A DNA stretch of 64,000 nucleotides from Actinacidiphila epipremni (GCF_012034175.1 NZ_JAATEJ010000024.1:1-64000); one strand, 5' to 3'. Numbered from the stretch's first letter, positions 8,134-16,597 are shown. A program made the numbers and translations. Notes: generated by a model not told the origin, from the sequence alone.

Positions 8134-9392
8134 TGGACTTCGTTCTTGACTCGGCTGTCCATCTCCTTGATGCCGGCGTCGACGGACTTCTCGCCGGTCA
8201 TCACGAGCTCGTGCTCCTCGGTCAGGATCTGGTCGATGTCGGAGGACTTGTCACTGACCGGCATCTCCAGCTGCACCTTCGACGGCTGCATGGCCTGCTT
8301 GGACAGCGCGTCGGTCGGCATGCCGGCGACCCCGAAGAAGGCGTTCATCACCGAGTCGCTGTGGTAGGACGGCACGATCCCGATCTTCGCCACGGCCGCG
8401 GCGCCCTCGGGGCCCGAGGCCCACTCGACGAACGTGGTGGCGGCGTCGGCGTTGCGGGCCTTCTTGTTGACGGCGAAGGCCGTCGGCGAGCCGAAGGTGG
8501 TGGTCTTGCCGTCGTCGGCGATCTGCGGGATCGGGGCCATCGCCCAGTCGACCGGGTTCTTGCCCTGCGCCTTCTCCGCCAGCAGGGCCGCGCCCCACCA
8601 GGTGCCCATGGGGACCATGGCGGCCTTGCCGGTGGTGAACTGCGAGTCGTAGGTGATCTTCTGGCTCTTGGCGGTGCCGAACGGGATGGTGGCGCCCGCC
8701 TTCTGGATGTCCAGGGCCACGGTGTACTGGTCCTTCATCCAGCTGTAGTCCGGCTTGAGCAGGTCGCCGCCGGTCTGCGCGGAGGCGATCGCCTGCACCA
8801 CCGAGCGCCAGGTGTGCAGGTAGGTGCCGTAGACCTTGGAGGAGCCGGAGCCCTTGGTGGACTGCTTGGCGAGCGTGTCGAACTGGTCCCAGGTCAGATG
8901 GGACATGTCGGCGTCGCCCACCAGGGCCTTGTTGTAGTACAGCACCCAGAAGTCCTGGCGGTAGGGCAGCGCGTAGTACTTGCCGCCCAGGTCGAAGTCC
9001 TCCAGGCCGGAGTACGACGCCTTGTCCGGCAGCTTGCCGACGTAGTCGGTGAGCGGCAGCAGCTGCCCGCGGGTGCCGTAGCGGGCGTAGTCCGTGACGT
9101 TCTTCATGGTCAGCACGTCGGTCTTGTCGCCGCCGGCGAGCATCGTGGTGACCTTGTCGGAGTAGTCGTCGGCCAGGATGTCGACCGGCTCGACGTGGAT
9201 CTTGGGGTACTTCGCCTCGAAGCCGTCGATGAGCGCCTTGAACTCCGGGGTGGTCTTGTAGTTCCACAGCGCGATCTTGATGGTGGTCCTGCCGTCCGAC
9301 GTCGTGCTGGAGCCGCCGCCGCCGCAGGCCGCGGCGCCGAACAGCGTGGCGGCGAGCGCGACGGGGAGGACTCTTGCGGTCGTCTTTCTCAT
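8130..9392 (-). CDS. Sugar ABC transporter substrate-binding lipoprotein (SBP family 1), copy B
   Basis: 420-aa lipoprotein, first gene of the four-gene importer operon. Signal MRKTTARVLPVALAATLFG followed by AAACGGGG, giving the lipid-modified Cys near residue 23. The mature fold matches copy A (4364-5626) over its whole length, including TTPEFKALIDGFEAKYPKI, LPYRQDFWVLYYNKALVGDADMSHLTW and the C-terminal EMPVSDKSSDIDQILTEEHE block. It overlaps the MalF-type gene by four bases. The leader upstream holds a degenerate GTGCG-rich repeat and a palindromic element (9518-9535) resembling the operators of the LacI regulon further right, so catabolite-type control is likely. Confidence 0.9.
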   Translation of the reverse strand: MRKTTARVLPVALAATLFGAAACGGGGSSTTSDGRTTIKIALWNYKTTPEFKALIDGFEAKYPKIHVEPVDILADDYSDKVTTMLAGGDKTDVLTMKNVTDYARYGTRGQLLPLTDYVGKLPDKASYSGLEDFDLGGKYYALPYRQDFWVLYYNKALVGDADMSHLTWDQFDTLAKQSTKGSGSSKVYGTYLHTWRSVVQAIASAQTGGDLLKPDYSWMKDQYTVALDIQKAGATIPFGTAKSQKITYDSQFTTGKAAMVPMGTWWGAALLAEKAQGKNPVDWAMAPIPQIADDGKTTTFGSPTAFAVNKKARNADAATTFVEWASGPEGAAAVAKIGIVPSYHSDSVMNAFFGVAGMPTDALSKQAMQPSKVQLEMPVSDKSSDIDQILTEEHELVMTGEKSVDAGIKEMDSRVKNEVQ

Positions 9393-9398
9393 GAGGGT

Positions 9399-9496
9399 GC
9401 GGCTCCTTGTGCGGTGGATGCGTGGGGTGCGGTGGGGTGTGCGATGGAGTGTGCGGTGGGATGTGCGAGGGGGTGCGGTGAGGGTGCGGTGCGTTT
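9399..9496. repeat. Degenerate GTGCG-rich tandem repeat in operon leader
   Basis: Imperfect repetition of a roughly 20-bp unit of the type GTGCGGTGGGRTGTGCGAT, lying directly upstream of copy B of the binding protein. On the transcribed strand it reads as a CACCGCAC-rich leader. No coding function seen. Confidence 0.5.
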
Positions 9497-9517
9497 CGGA
9501 GGCGGGAGGGAAGTGTG

Positions 9518-9535
9518 GATGGTTGCGTAAACGTG
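9518..9535. promoter_or_regulatory. Possible LacI-family operator upstream of the copy B importer operon
   Basis: The sequence GATGGTTGCGTAAACGTG is an imperfect palindrome with the TTGCGTAA core shared by the sites at 17458, 20402, 21766 and 25236. It lies 126 bp before the operon start codon, between the operon and the hydroxyacid dehydrogenase stop. Confidence 0.45.
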
Positions 9536-9537
9536 GG

Positions 9538-10557
9538 TCAAGCGCTGAGACCGGACGCCCAGTGCTCCGCGGTGATCTCGGCCGTCAGCGGCTGGTGCGC
9601 CGTCCAGCGCGCGAGCTCGTCGAGGGTGTGGTCGGTGAGCCGGCCGATCTCGCTGCCCAGCGACCCGGCGATATGGGGTGTCACCATGACCCGGTCCGTC
9701 CGCCGCAGCGGTGAGTCGGCCGGGAGCGGCTCGGGATCGGTGACGTCGAGGATCGCGAACAGCCGGCCCGCGGCGCACTCGGCGGCGAGCGCCTTGCCGT
9801 CGATGAGACTGCCGCGGGCGGTGTTGATCACGGTGGCGTGGTCCGGGAGCCGGCTCAGCTCCGCGGCCCCGATCAGATGCCGGGTCTCGGCGAGTTCGGG
9901 GGCGTGCAGGGTCAGCACCTCCGCCCTGGGCAGCAGTTCGTCCAGGGGCACCAGGGTGGCGCCGGCCGCCGCGACCTCGTCCGGGTCGGCGTAGGGGTCG
10001 GCGACCAGGCAGGTCGTGCCCTCCAGCAGGCCCAGCAGGTCCACGACCCGGCGCCCGATCCGGGAGAAGCCGACCACGCCGACCGTACGGCCGAGGTTCG
10101 ACAGGTCGCCGTAGCCGGTGACGCTGCCCCACCCGCCGTACGCCAGGCGTTCGTCGGCCGCGAGGAAGGGCGCCTTCTTCCCGGCGAAGATGATGGCCGC
10201 CAGGGTGTACTCCGCGACGGGCACGGCGTTGGCGTCGGCCGCGCTGGTGACGCGGATGCCGCGCTGCCACACCGGATCCCCGACCAGGCCGCGTACGCTG
10301 CCCGCGCAGTGCAGTACCGCCCGCAGCCTCGGCGCCGCGGCCAGCCGGGCGGGCGTGAGCTCGGGCGCGCCCCACGAGGTGAGCAGCACCTCGACATCGG
10401 CCAGCCGCCTTCTCGCCCGCCGGCTGTCGAGGTCGTCGGTCCACAGCGGGTCGCCCAGCGTCACCAGCGAGTCGAGCCGGTCCAGCCGGCCCCGGTCGAA
10501 GTGCGCCTCGAAGCTCGACCGGCTCATCGCGACCAGCGCGTGCGGCTTGGTCTCCAT
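9538..10557 (-). CDS. D-2-hydroxyacid dehydrogenase (NAD-binding)
   Basis: 339-aa cytoplasmic oxidoreductase. Nucleotide-binding motif G160-VVG163-FSRIG168 is a variant of GxGxxG; the catalytic set of the family is complete: Arg248 in NTARGSL, Glu276 in DVTDPEP and His295 in TPHIAG. It would interconvert a 2-oxo acid and a D-2-hydroxy acid. Encoded on the minus strand, divergent from the DeoR/LacI hybrid regulator gene and upstream of the sugar importer operon, so it probably belongs to the same sugar-acid catabolic unit. Members near heparinase-like and DUF2264 genes are common in uronate pathways (family knowledge); the substrate is not determined here. Confidence 0.9.
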   Translation of the reverse strand: METKPHALVAMSRSSFEAHFDRGRLDRLDSLVTLGDPLWTDDLDSRRARRRLADVEVLLTSWGAPELTPARLAAAPRLRAVLHCAGSVRGLVGDPVWQRGIRVTSAADANAVPVAEYTLAAIIFAGKKAPFLAADERLAYGGWGSVTGYGDLSNLGRTVGVVGFSRIGRRVVDLLGLLEGTTCLVADPYADPDEVAAAGATLVPLDELLPRAEVLTLHAPELAETRHLIGAAELSRLPDHATVINTARGSLIDGKALAAECAAGRLFAILDVTDPEPLPADSPLRRTDRVMVTPHIAGSLGSEIGRLTDHTLDELARWTAHQPLTAEITAEHWASGLSA

Positions 10558-10615
10558 GGGTCGTCGGATCCTTTTCCTCGGAACGAGTGCTACACCGGTG
10601 TTTCCGATGAGTTCC

Positions 10616-10634
10616 GTTCCAAATACGTTGGAAC
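10616..10634. promoter_or_regulatory. Inverted repeat in divergent promoter region
   Basis: Perfect dyad GTTCCAA-N5-TTGGAAC between the hydroxyacid dehydrogenase gene and the DeoR/LacI hybrid regulator gene. A plausible operator for that regulator; DeoR-type proteins often bind their own divergent promoter. Confidence 0.5.
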
Positions 10635-10645
10635 AGAGATAGTGG

Positions 10646-10676
10646 TGTTCGGCATATGTTCACTAGAGTCCGAACA
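10646..10676. promoter_or_regulatory. Second inverted repeat upstream of regulator gene
   Basis: TGTTCGG and its exact complement CCGAACA separated by 17 bp, in the same 166-bp divergent region. A further TTCGAA core lies at 10699-10704 directly before the ribosome binding site of the regulator. Recurrent GTTCG half-sites point to a multi-site operator. Confidence 0.45.
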
Positions 10677-10723
10677 GAGCCGCAACCAAACGTTCAACTT
10701 CGAACACAGGGAGAGGCGCCTCG

Positions 10724-11875
10724 ATGGGCGACGATCGGCTCTTCGCACTGCAGCGGCGTGAGCGGGTGATGGACGAACTGCGCAGGCACGGCGCGGTGCG
10801 GGTCCGCGACCTCGCCAGAATCCTGGAGGTCAGCGAGCTGACCGTCCGGCGGGACATCGCGGCCCTGGCCGCACGCGGGCTGCTAACCCGGGTGCACGGC
10901 GGTGCGACGCTGCCCACCGAACTCGACCCGGCCACCCCGGCCGTGCCGAGCCGCCGGCCGCGCACCGCCGCCACGGCGTTCACGATCGGCATGGTGGTGC
11001 CGTCGCTGGACTTCTACTGGCCGCCGATCGTCAGCGGCGCCCGCGCGTCGGCCGCCGCGCTCGGCGTGCACATCCAGCTGCGCGGCTCCAGCTACGACCA
11101 GGCGGAGGACCGGCGGCAGATCTCCCGGCTGATCGCCGCACAGCAGGTCCAGGGACTGCTGCTGGCGCCCAACCTCGAAGGCGAGGGGGCCGACGAGCTC
11201 ATCGACTGGATCGGGAACCTCCCGGTGCCGACGATCCTGGTCGAACGGCAGACCCCGGACTGGACCCCGACCCCCCGCCAACTGGAATGGGTGCGCAGCG
11301 ACCACGCCCTGGGGCTGGAGACCGCGGTACGCCATCTGCACGAGCACGGCCACCGCCGGATGGGGCTGGTGCTCTCCAAGGGCAGCCCCACCTCGGCCCA
11401 TCTGAGCGTGGGATGGCAGCGGGCCTGCGCGGACCTGGGCCTGCCCGCCGAGTTCGTGGTGCGCGAGAGCGTCGCGCTCGACGTCCCCGGCCACCGCGAG
11501 ATCATCAGCAGGATCCTGGAGCGCTGCCGGCACCACCGCACGACCGCGCTGATCGTGCACAGCGACCCGGACGCGATCTCCATCGCCCAATACCTCGCCG
11601 AGCAGGGCCTGTCGATACCCGGCGACATCGCCATGGTCAGCTACGACGACGAGGTGGCGCAGCTGGCGGAGCCGGCCATGACGGCGGTCCGCCCGTCGAA
11701 GTCCCGGGTCGGGCGGGTGGCGGTGGAGATGATGGTCGCCCGCCTGGTCGAGGGCAAGCGCCGCCCGCCGCAGCGCGTGCTCATCCTGCCCGAGCTGGTC
11801 ATCCGCAACTCCTCGGTGAACTCCACCGGGCAGCTGTGGTCGGCCGCCACCGGCGACGCGGCGCCGTACACCTGA
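10724..11875 (+). CDS. Transcriptional regulator with DeoR-type HTH and LacI-type sensor domain
   Basis: 383-aa regulator combining two families. Residues 1-57 are a DeoR-like winged helix (ERVMDELRRHGAVRVRDLARILEVSELTVRRDIAALAARGLLTRVHGGA), including the conserved VRRD and HGGA elements. After a Pro-rich linker, residues from about 85 form a periplasmic-binding-like sensor of the LacI type (TIGMVVPSLDFYWPPIVSGARASA to IAMVSYDDE). Such hybrids sense a sugar or sugar acid. It is divergent from the dehydrogenase and faces the DUF2264/heparinase pair, so it is the likely local controller of this island. Start supported by GGGAGAGG before the ATG. Confidence 0.9.
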   Translation: MGDDRLFALQRRERVMDELRRHGAVRVRDLARILEVSELTVRRDIAALAARGLLTRVHGGATLPTELDPATPAVPSRRPRTAATAFTIGMVVPSLDFYWPPIVSGARASAAALGVHIQLRGSSYDQAEDRRQISRLIAAQQVQGLLLAPNLEGEGADELIDWIGNLPVPTILVERQTPDWTPTPRQLEWVRSDHALGLETAVRHLHEHGHRRMGLVLSKGSPTSAHLSVGWQRACADLGLPAEFVVRESVALDVPGHREIISRILERCRHHRTTALIVHSDPDAISIAQYLAEQGLSIPGDIAMVSYDDEVAQLAEPAMTAVRPSKSRVGRVAVEMMVARLVEGKRRPPQRVLILPELVIRNSSVNSTGQLWSAATGDAAPYT

Positions 11876-11909
11876 CGCGGGCCGCACCGTACGGGCGCGA
11901 CCGCACGCG

Positions 11910-11921
11910 CGAACGCGTTCG
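11910..11921. promoter_or_regulatory. Palindrome upstream of the DUF2264 gene
   Basis: Perfect 12-bp palindrome CGAACGCGTTCG in the 155-bp gap before the DUF2264 gene. It contains the same CGAAC/GTTCG half-sites as the dyads at 10646-10704, so it may be another site for the hybrid regulator. Confidence 0.45.
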
Positions 11922-12030
11922 ATCGTGAACGGTCGGTTTCGGATACGTTCCCGGCTGTTGACCCGGCGGCGTCCGGCGGCTTGGGTGGGCGGTCATCCGC
12001 CACCGGCCTTTTGCACCCACGGAGTTCGCC

Positions 12031-14013
12031 ATGACGGCCGTCCCGCCCCCCGAAGACCGCAGCCGGTCGCCCTTCACCGGCTGGACCCGGGCGCACTGGA
12101 CGGCACTGGCCGACCACGGCCTCGCGGCCGTCGAGCCCTACCGCTCCCCGAAGGGCGCCTACGTCGACCTGCCCGGTCCGGCCAGCCGCAACGGCCGGGT
12201 CTCGGACGGGCTCGAAGGCTTCGCCCGCACCTTCCTGCTCGCCGGATTCCGCGTCGCCGGCGAGGGCGGCGACGACCCGGCCGGGCTGCTGGAGCGCTAC
12301 GCCCAGGGGCTCGCCGCCGGAACCGACCCGCACTCGCCCGAAGCCTGGCCGCGCCCCGACGTCCTGGACCAGGCCAAGGTCGAGGCCGCCTCGATCGCCC
12401 TGATGCTCCAGATCACCCGCCCCTGGCTGTGGGACCGGCTCGACGACCGGGTGCGCGAACGCGTCGCCGACTGGCTGGGCGCGGTCGTCGGGCAGCCGTA
12501 CCCGCCCATCAACTGGGTCTGGTTCCGGATCGTCGTGGAGTCGTTCCTGCGCGAGGCCGGCGGGACCTGGAGCGCCGCCGACATCGAGGCGGACCTCGCC
12601 GTGCACGCCTCGCTGCGCCGCCCCGGCGGCTGGCTCAGCGACGGCCAGGAGCGCGCCTACGACCACTACACCGGATGGGCCCTGCACCTCTACCCGCTGC
12701 TGTGGACGCACGCCTTCGACGTGACCGGGACGCTGTGCCCGCCGCAGCTGCGCGACCGCTGGGCCGGCGACCTGGCCCGCTACCTGGACGACGCGGTGTG
12801 CCTGCTCGGCGCGGACGGCTCGCCGCTGCTCCAGGGCCGCAGCCTCACCTACCGCTTCGCCGCCGCCGCGCCCCTGTGGGTCGGCGCGCTCACCGGCACC
12901 GGGAACCTCGCGCCGGGGCTGGTGCGGCGGGCGGCCAGCGGCATGCTGCGGCACTTCCACGACGCGGGCTCCTTCGCGCCGGACGGGCTGCTGCGGCTGG
13001 GCTGGCACGGGCCGTGGCCGCCGATCCGGCAGGCGTACTCCGGCCCAGGGTCGCCCTACTGGGCCGCCAAGGGCATGCTCGGGCTGATGCTGCCCGCCGG
13101 GCACCCCGTGTGGACCGCCACCGAGGAGCCGCTGCCCGTCGAGCAGGGCGACGTGGCCCGGACCGTGACCGCGCCGGGCTGGCTGGTCTCGGCCCGCAGC
13201 TCCGACGGCCTCGCCGTTGTCGTCAACCACGGCACCGACCACGCCAACCCCGGCGCCACCTGCGCCGACAGCCCGCTCTACGCCCGCCTCGGGTACTCCA
13301 CCGCCACCCTGCCGCCGCTGACCGGGCCGACCACCGCCGATCCGCTCGACAACAGCGTCGTCGTCCTGGACGCGGCCGGACGCGCCTCGCACCGCAGCGG
13401 ATTCAGCACCCTGCTCACCGAACAGCGCCCCGGCGGCGTCCTGGTCGGCGCCTCCCGCGGCCGGGTCCGCTGGGTCGACACGGCCGGCGACACCACGCCC
13501 GACCACGGCTCCGGCCGCACCGGCGGATACGTCCAGGGTCCGCTGGTCACCGTGGCGTCCGTGCTGCGCGCCGGGCACGAGGTCCGGCTGGTCCGGGTCG
13601 ACGCCCCCGAGGGCGCACCGCCCTCCTGGCGCGCACTGCGGCTCGGCGGCTGGCCCGTACCGCTCGCCGCCCCGCCCGCGCAGCAGCCCGGCCAGGACCG
13701 TACGGCGGCGGAGGTCGCCGGCCCCCGGCTGCGCAGCCGGCTGCGGGCCCTGCGCGGCTTCTCCCGGGCCGGCGTCACGTCCGAGCCCGCCACCGGCCCG
13801 CTCGCCGCGTGGACCGCCGTGCCCTGGCTGGCGACCGAGGACCCCGTGCCGCTCGGCGAGGTGCTGGCCGCCTCCGTCGTGCTCGACCGGGGCGCCGGCG
13901 ACACCGCGGAGCCCACCGTCACCGTCCGGGACGCGGACGAAGGCGGACACCGGGTCACCGTCGCCTGGCCGGACGGCGTCCGGGCCGCACTCACCCTGCC
14001 CGCACCCTCATGA
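12031..14013 (+). CDS. DUF2264 domain-containing protein
   Basis: 660-aa cytoplasmic protein (no signal peptide). The N-terminal 350 residues carry DUF2264 features: FARTFLLAGFRVAGEGG, LWDRLDDRVRERVADWLG, INWVWFRIVVESFLREAGG and DGQERAYDHYTGWALHLYPLLWT, an alpha/alpha-barrel fold related to carbohydrate-active enzymes. A C-terminal beta-rich region follows. The family is uncharacterised but is regularly linked to polysaccharide utilisation. Its stop overlaps the start of the heparinase-like gene (ATGA), so the two products are made in step and probably act on the same saccharide inside the cell. Confidence 0.85.
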   Translation: MTAVPPPEDRSRSPFTGWTRAHWTALADHGLAAVEPYRSPKGAYVDLPGPASRNGRVSDGLEGFARTFLLAGFRVAGEGGDDPAGLLERYAQGLAAGTDPHSPEAWPRPDVLDQAKVEAASIALMLQITRPWLWDRLDDRVRERVADWLGAVVGQPYPPINWVWFRIVVESFLREAGGTWSAADIEADLAVHASLRRPGGWLSDGQERAYDHYTGWALHLYPLLWTHAFDVTGTLCPPQLRDRWAGDLARYLDDAVCLLGADGSPLLQGRSLTYRFAAAAPLWVGALTGTGNLAPGLVRRAASGMLRHFHDAGSFAPDGLLRLGWHGPWPPIRQAYSGPGSPYWAAKGMLGLMLPAGHPVWTATEEPLPVEQGDVARTVTAPGWLVSARSSDGLAVVVNHGTDHANPGATCADSPLYARLGYSTATLPPLTGPTTADPLDNSVVVLDAAGRASHRSGFSTLLTEQRPGGVLVGASRGRVRWVDTAGDTTPDHGSGRTGGYVQGPLVTVASVLRAGHEVRLVRVDAPEGAPPSWRALRLGGWPVPLAAPPAQQPGQDRTAAEVAGPRLRSRLRALRGFSRAGVTSEPATGPLAAWTAVPWLATEDPVPLGEVLAASVVLDRGAGDTAEPTVTVRDADEGGHRVTVAWPDGVRAALTLPAPS

Positions 14014-16034
14014 ACCCGCAGGCCCCCGGCGTCCTGGCCCGCCGGTTCGCCGCCGCCCTCCCGCCCGGCGCCCGGCTGGCCGGCTACGCCCGCGCCGGCC
14101 GGCCGCCGGTGCCGGCCGCGGAGGACCGGGCGGTGTGGGACGCGGTGGACCCGGCGACCCGCGAGCGCATCCTCGCCGACGCCCAAGCCCACCTCGCCCG
14201 CCCCGCGCCGGTGCTGCGCGCCTCGGACTGGGCCCGCACGTTCCGCGACGGCGTGCGGACCGCGTACGAGGACCGGGCCCGCGCGCTGCGCGACCGCGTC
14301 GCCCTGACCACCCTGGCCGCGGTGCTCCGCGACGAGACCGCGCCGGCCGGTGCGCCGCCGGGCACGGCACCGTGCCTGGACGCCGCCGCGGACGGCCTGG
14401 TGGCGCTGCTGGAGGCGAGCACCTGGTGCTGGGCACCCCACGAGCGGTTCGCCGCCGAACGCGGCGAGCAACTCCCCGACCCCGACCGGCCCTTCCTCGA
14501 CCTCGGCGCGGCCGAGACCGCGCTGGTCCTGGCCTGGGCCGACCATGTGCTCGGCGCCCGGCTGGACATGCGGCTGCCCGGCATCCGCCGCCGGATCAGG
14601 CGCGAGATCCGCCACCGCGTCCTCGACCCGTTCCGGGACGTACGCGACTGGCACTGGCTCGGGCTCGCCGGCGACGCGCACAACTGGAACGCCTGGATCC
14701 ACCACGCCGTCCTCACCTGCGCCCTGCTGCTGGTCGACGACGACACCGAACGGGCCGCTCTCGTACGGCTGGTGGTCGAGGGCCTGGACCACTACCTGGC
14801 CGTGCTGCCGGACGACGGCGGCATCGACGAGGGCGTCGCCTACTGGTGGCTCGGCGCGGGACAGCTCCTGGAAAGCCTCGACCTGCTGGCGACCGCGGGC
14901 GGCCCCGCCCTGGACGCCCGCGACCTGCCGCTGCTCGCCGAACTCGTCCGCTACCCGCTGCGGATGCACCTGGCCGGCCCCTGGTACGTCAACGTCGGCG
15001 ACGCCCCGGCGCGGCAACCCGACCCGCAGCCCTGGCAGTTGCTGCACCGCTGGGGCCTGCTGCTGGGCGCCGCCGACGTCACCGCGCACGCCGCGGCGCA
15101 GGGCCACGCCCTGGCCCTCGACGCGCACCCCGCGCAGGGCCTCGGCCGTACCCTCGCCGCCCTCGCCGACCCGCGCTGGCGCGCCGCCCGCCGCGCCGAG
15201 CCCGACCCGCGGGCCGGCCGGCCGCCGGCGGCCGTATGGCTGCCCCGGGTGCAACTGCTGGTCGCCAGGGAGGCGGAGGGCACCGCGGCCGGCCTGACGC
15301 TGGCCTTCAAGGGCGGCCACAACGGCGAGCGGCACAACCACCTCGACGTCGGCTCGTTCACCGTCGCGCTCGACGGCCGGCCGATGGTCGTGGACGTCGG
15401 CAAGCCCACCTACACCGCCGCCAGCTTCGGCCCCGACCGCTACCGGGCCTGGCCGCTGCGCTCCGACTGGCACAACGTGCCGCAGCCCGGCGGCCAGGGC
15501 CAGCTCCCCGGAGCCCGCCACGGGGCCAGGGACGTCGTCGTCCGGCTCGCCGGCGACTGCGCCTCCTGCGAGGCCGACCTGGCCGCCGCGTACCCCGACG
15601 GGCTCGTACGCTCCTGGCGCCGCACCGTGCGCCTGGTGCGCGGCCGGCGCGGGGGAGCGGCCCATGTGCTGGTCCTGGACACCACCGGGCAGGTACCGGC
15701 CGGCGGCGTGCTGCTGCGGCACGTCCTGGCCGGCGAGGTGACCCTCGACGACGCCGCCGGCACCGCGCTGGTGACCGCCGAAGGCGGCCGGGCGCTGCGA
15801 CTCGGCTGGGACCCGGCACTGCTCACCGCCCGGCTCGACCACCGCGACCTGGACGACCCGCAGCTCCGGGCCTCCTGGGGCGACCGGCTGGCCCGGCTCA
15901 CCCTCGCCCCGCGCGACCCGGAGGACGGGAGCACGGGGCTGCGCGCCCGGGTGCGGATCGAACGGGCGGGAAAGGCCCCGCACCCGCAGGCGCAGGTGCC
16001 CGGCGAAATGCCCCCGGGATTCACCGGAAGATGA
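14010..16034 (+). CDS. Heparinase II/III-like protein
   Basis: 674-aa protein translationally coupled to the DUF2264 gene. An alpha-helical N-terminal half (with WHWLGLAGDAHNWNAWIHHA and GGIDEGVAYWWLGA) is followed by the heparinase II/III beta-domain signature HNHLDVGSF at 442-450, which contains the conserved His of the family, and by a beta-sandwich tail. There is no signal peptide, so it would act on imported oligosaccharides by beta-elimination of a uronic acid linkage or serve a related role. Substrate is inferred from family only. I chose ATG 14010 because it overlaps the upstream stop; the frame is open for about 2 kb before that, which is only antisense-like shadow of the DUF2264 gene. 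Confidence 0.87.
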   Translation: MNPQAPGVLARRFAAALPPGARLAGYARAGRPPVPAAEDRAVWDAVDPATRERILADAQAHLARPAPVLRASDWARTFRDGVRTAYEDRARALRDRVALTTLAAVLRDETAPAGAPPGTAPCLDAAADGLVALLEASTWCWAPHERFAAERGEQLPDPDRPFLDLGAAETALVLAWADHVLGARLDMRLPGIRRRIRREIRHRVLDPFRDVRDWHWLGLAGDAHNWNAWIHHAVLTCALLLVDDDTERAALVRLVVEGLDHYLAVLPDDGGIDEGVAYWWLGAGQLLESLDLLATAGGPALDARDLPLLAELVRYPLRMHLAGPWYVNVGDAPARQPDPQPWQLLHRWGLLLGAADVTAHAAAQGHALALDAHPAQGLGRTLAALADPRWRAARRAEPDPRAGRPPAAVWLPRVQLLVAREAEGTAAGLTLAFKGGHNGERHNHLDVGSFTVALDGRPMVVDVGKPTYTAASFGPDRYRAWPLRSDWHNVPQPGGQGQLPGARHGARDVVVRLAGDCASCEADLAAAYPDGLVRSWRRTVRLVRGRRGGAAHVLVLDTTGQVPAGGVLLRHVLAGEVTLDDAAGTALVTAEGGRALRLGWDPALLTARLDHRDLDDPQLRASWGDRLARLTLAPRDPEDGSTGLRARVRIERAGKAPHPQAQVPGEMPPGFTGR

Positions 16035-16302
16035 AGCGCGCCCTTCCTGCCGCCGCCCGGCACGGCATTATGCGACGCCTGCGCGGGCGGCCCCATTCCG
16101 TACGGCCGGCTGCGGCACCGCAACGGCATATTCCGGCGAAGTCCCTTTCGCGCGCGGAAGGTTACGGGAATAATGAATACCCGCCGGAACCGCCGGTCGC
16201 CAGGGCGTGTTCGTACCCGAAGCGGAAAATCCACACTCGTACACGGAACAGGCTGCGGTAATGCCTTCGAGGCGGTGCCGGCGGCCTTTTGTTTCCGCGG
16301 TA

Positions 16303-16332
16303 TTGACTCCGCCTCAGCCCGGCTGTAACAAT
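16303..16332 (+). promoter_or_regulatory. Promoter of the GH16 gene
   Basis: TTGACT (-35, 16303-16308) and TAACAAT (-10, 16326-16332) separated by exactly 17 bp, a good match to housekeeping sigma-70-type promoters and unusually clear for this GC content. Confidence 0.7.
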
Positions 16333-16341
16333 CCTCGGCAC

Positions 16342-16365
16342 ATGGCTGTGAGCGATAACAGCCAT
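16342..16365. promoter_or_regulatory. LacI-family operator at the GH16 transcription start
   Basis: 24-bp near-perfect palindrome with core TGTGAGCGATAACA and arms ATGGC/GCCAT, about 10 bp after the -10 box, where a repressor would block initiation. It has the CG centre typical of LacI-family sites and differs from the TTRCGYAA operators nearby, so a different regulator is implied. Confidence 0.65.
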
Positions 16366-16597
16366 CGGCGGCCGACAAAGCCGAACGCCACCGAATACCG
16401 GCCCCGGCGGTGGGCCGGCACCACGGGGCGGCAATTGGCGGAACGCCGCGAACCGACGGCATCACCCGGCCGTCATAGCCCCGCGCTCATGCGCTCGCCG
16501 ATCCCCGTACGCGAGCCCCGAACCGGATTCCGCACCGCGCATGTGCCCGCGGGTGCCCGACCGTTCCGGACACCTCCCCCACAGAAGGGCAACGACC

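Larger units (their letters stand above)
16035..16597. promoter_or_regulatory. 563-bp intergenic region before GH16 gene
   Basis: No convincing gene. The first 250 bp hold several TTCCGG/CCGGAA elements and are lower in GC than neighbours. The middle carries a strong promoter and operator (listed separately at 16303-16365). The last part, 16366-16597, has no evident feature except the AGAAGGG ribosome binding site at about 16582. Confidence 0.5.

Noticed and set aside
11925-14009. 1369-aa plus-strand reading frame seemingly fusing a large N-terminal region to the heparinase-like protein
   Set aside because: The first 690 residues are Arg/Pro/Ala-rich shadow of the DUF2264 gene in another frame; the real gene starts at the ATG overlapping the DUF2264 stop.
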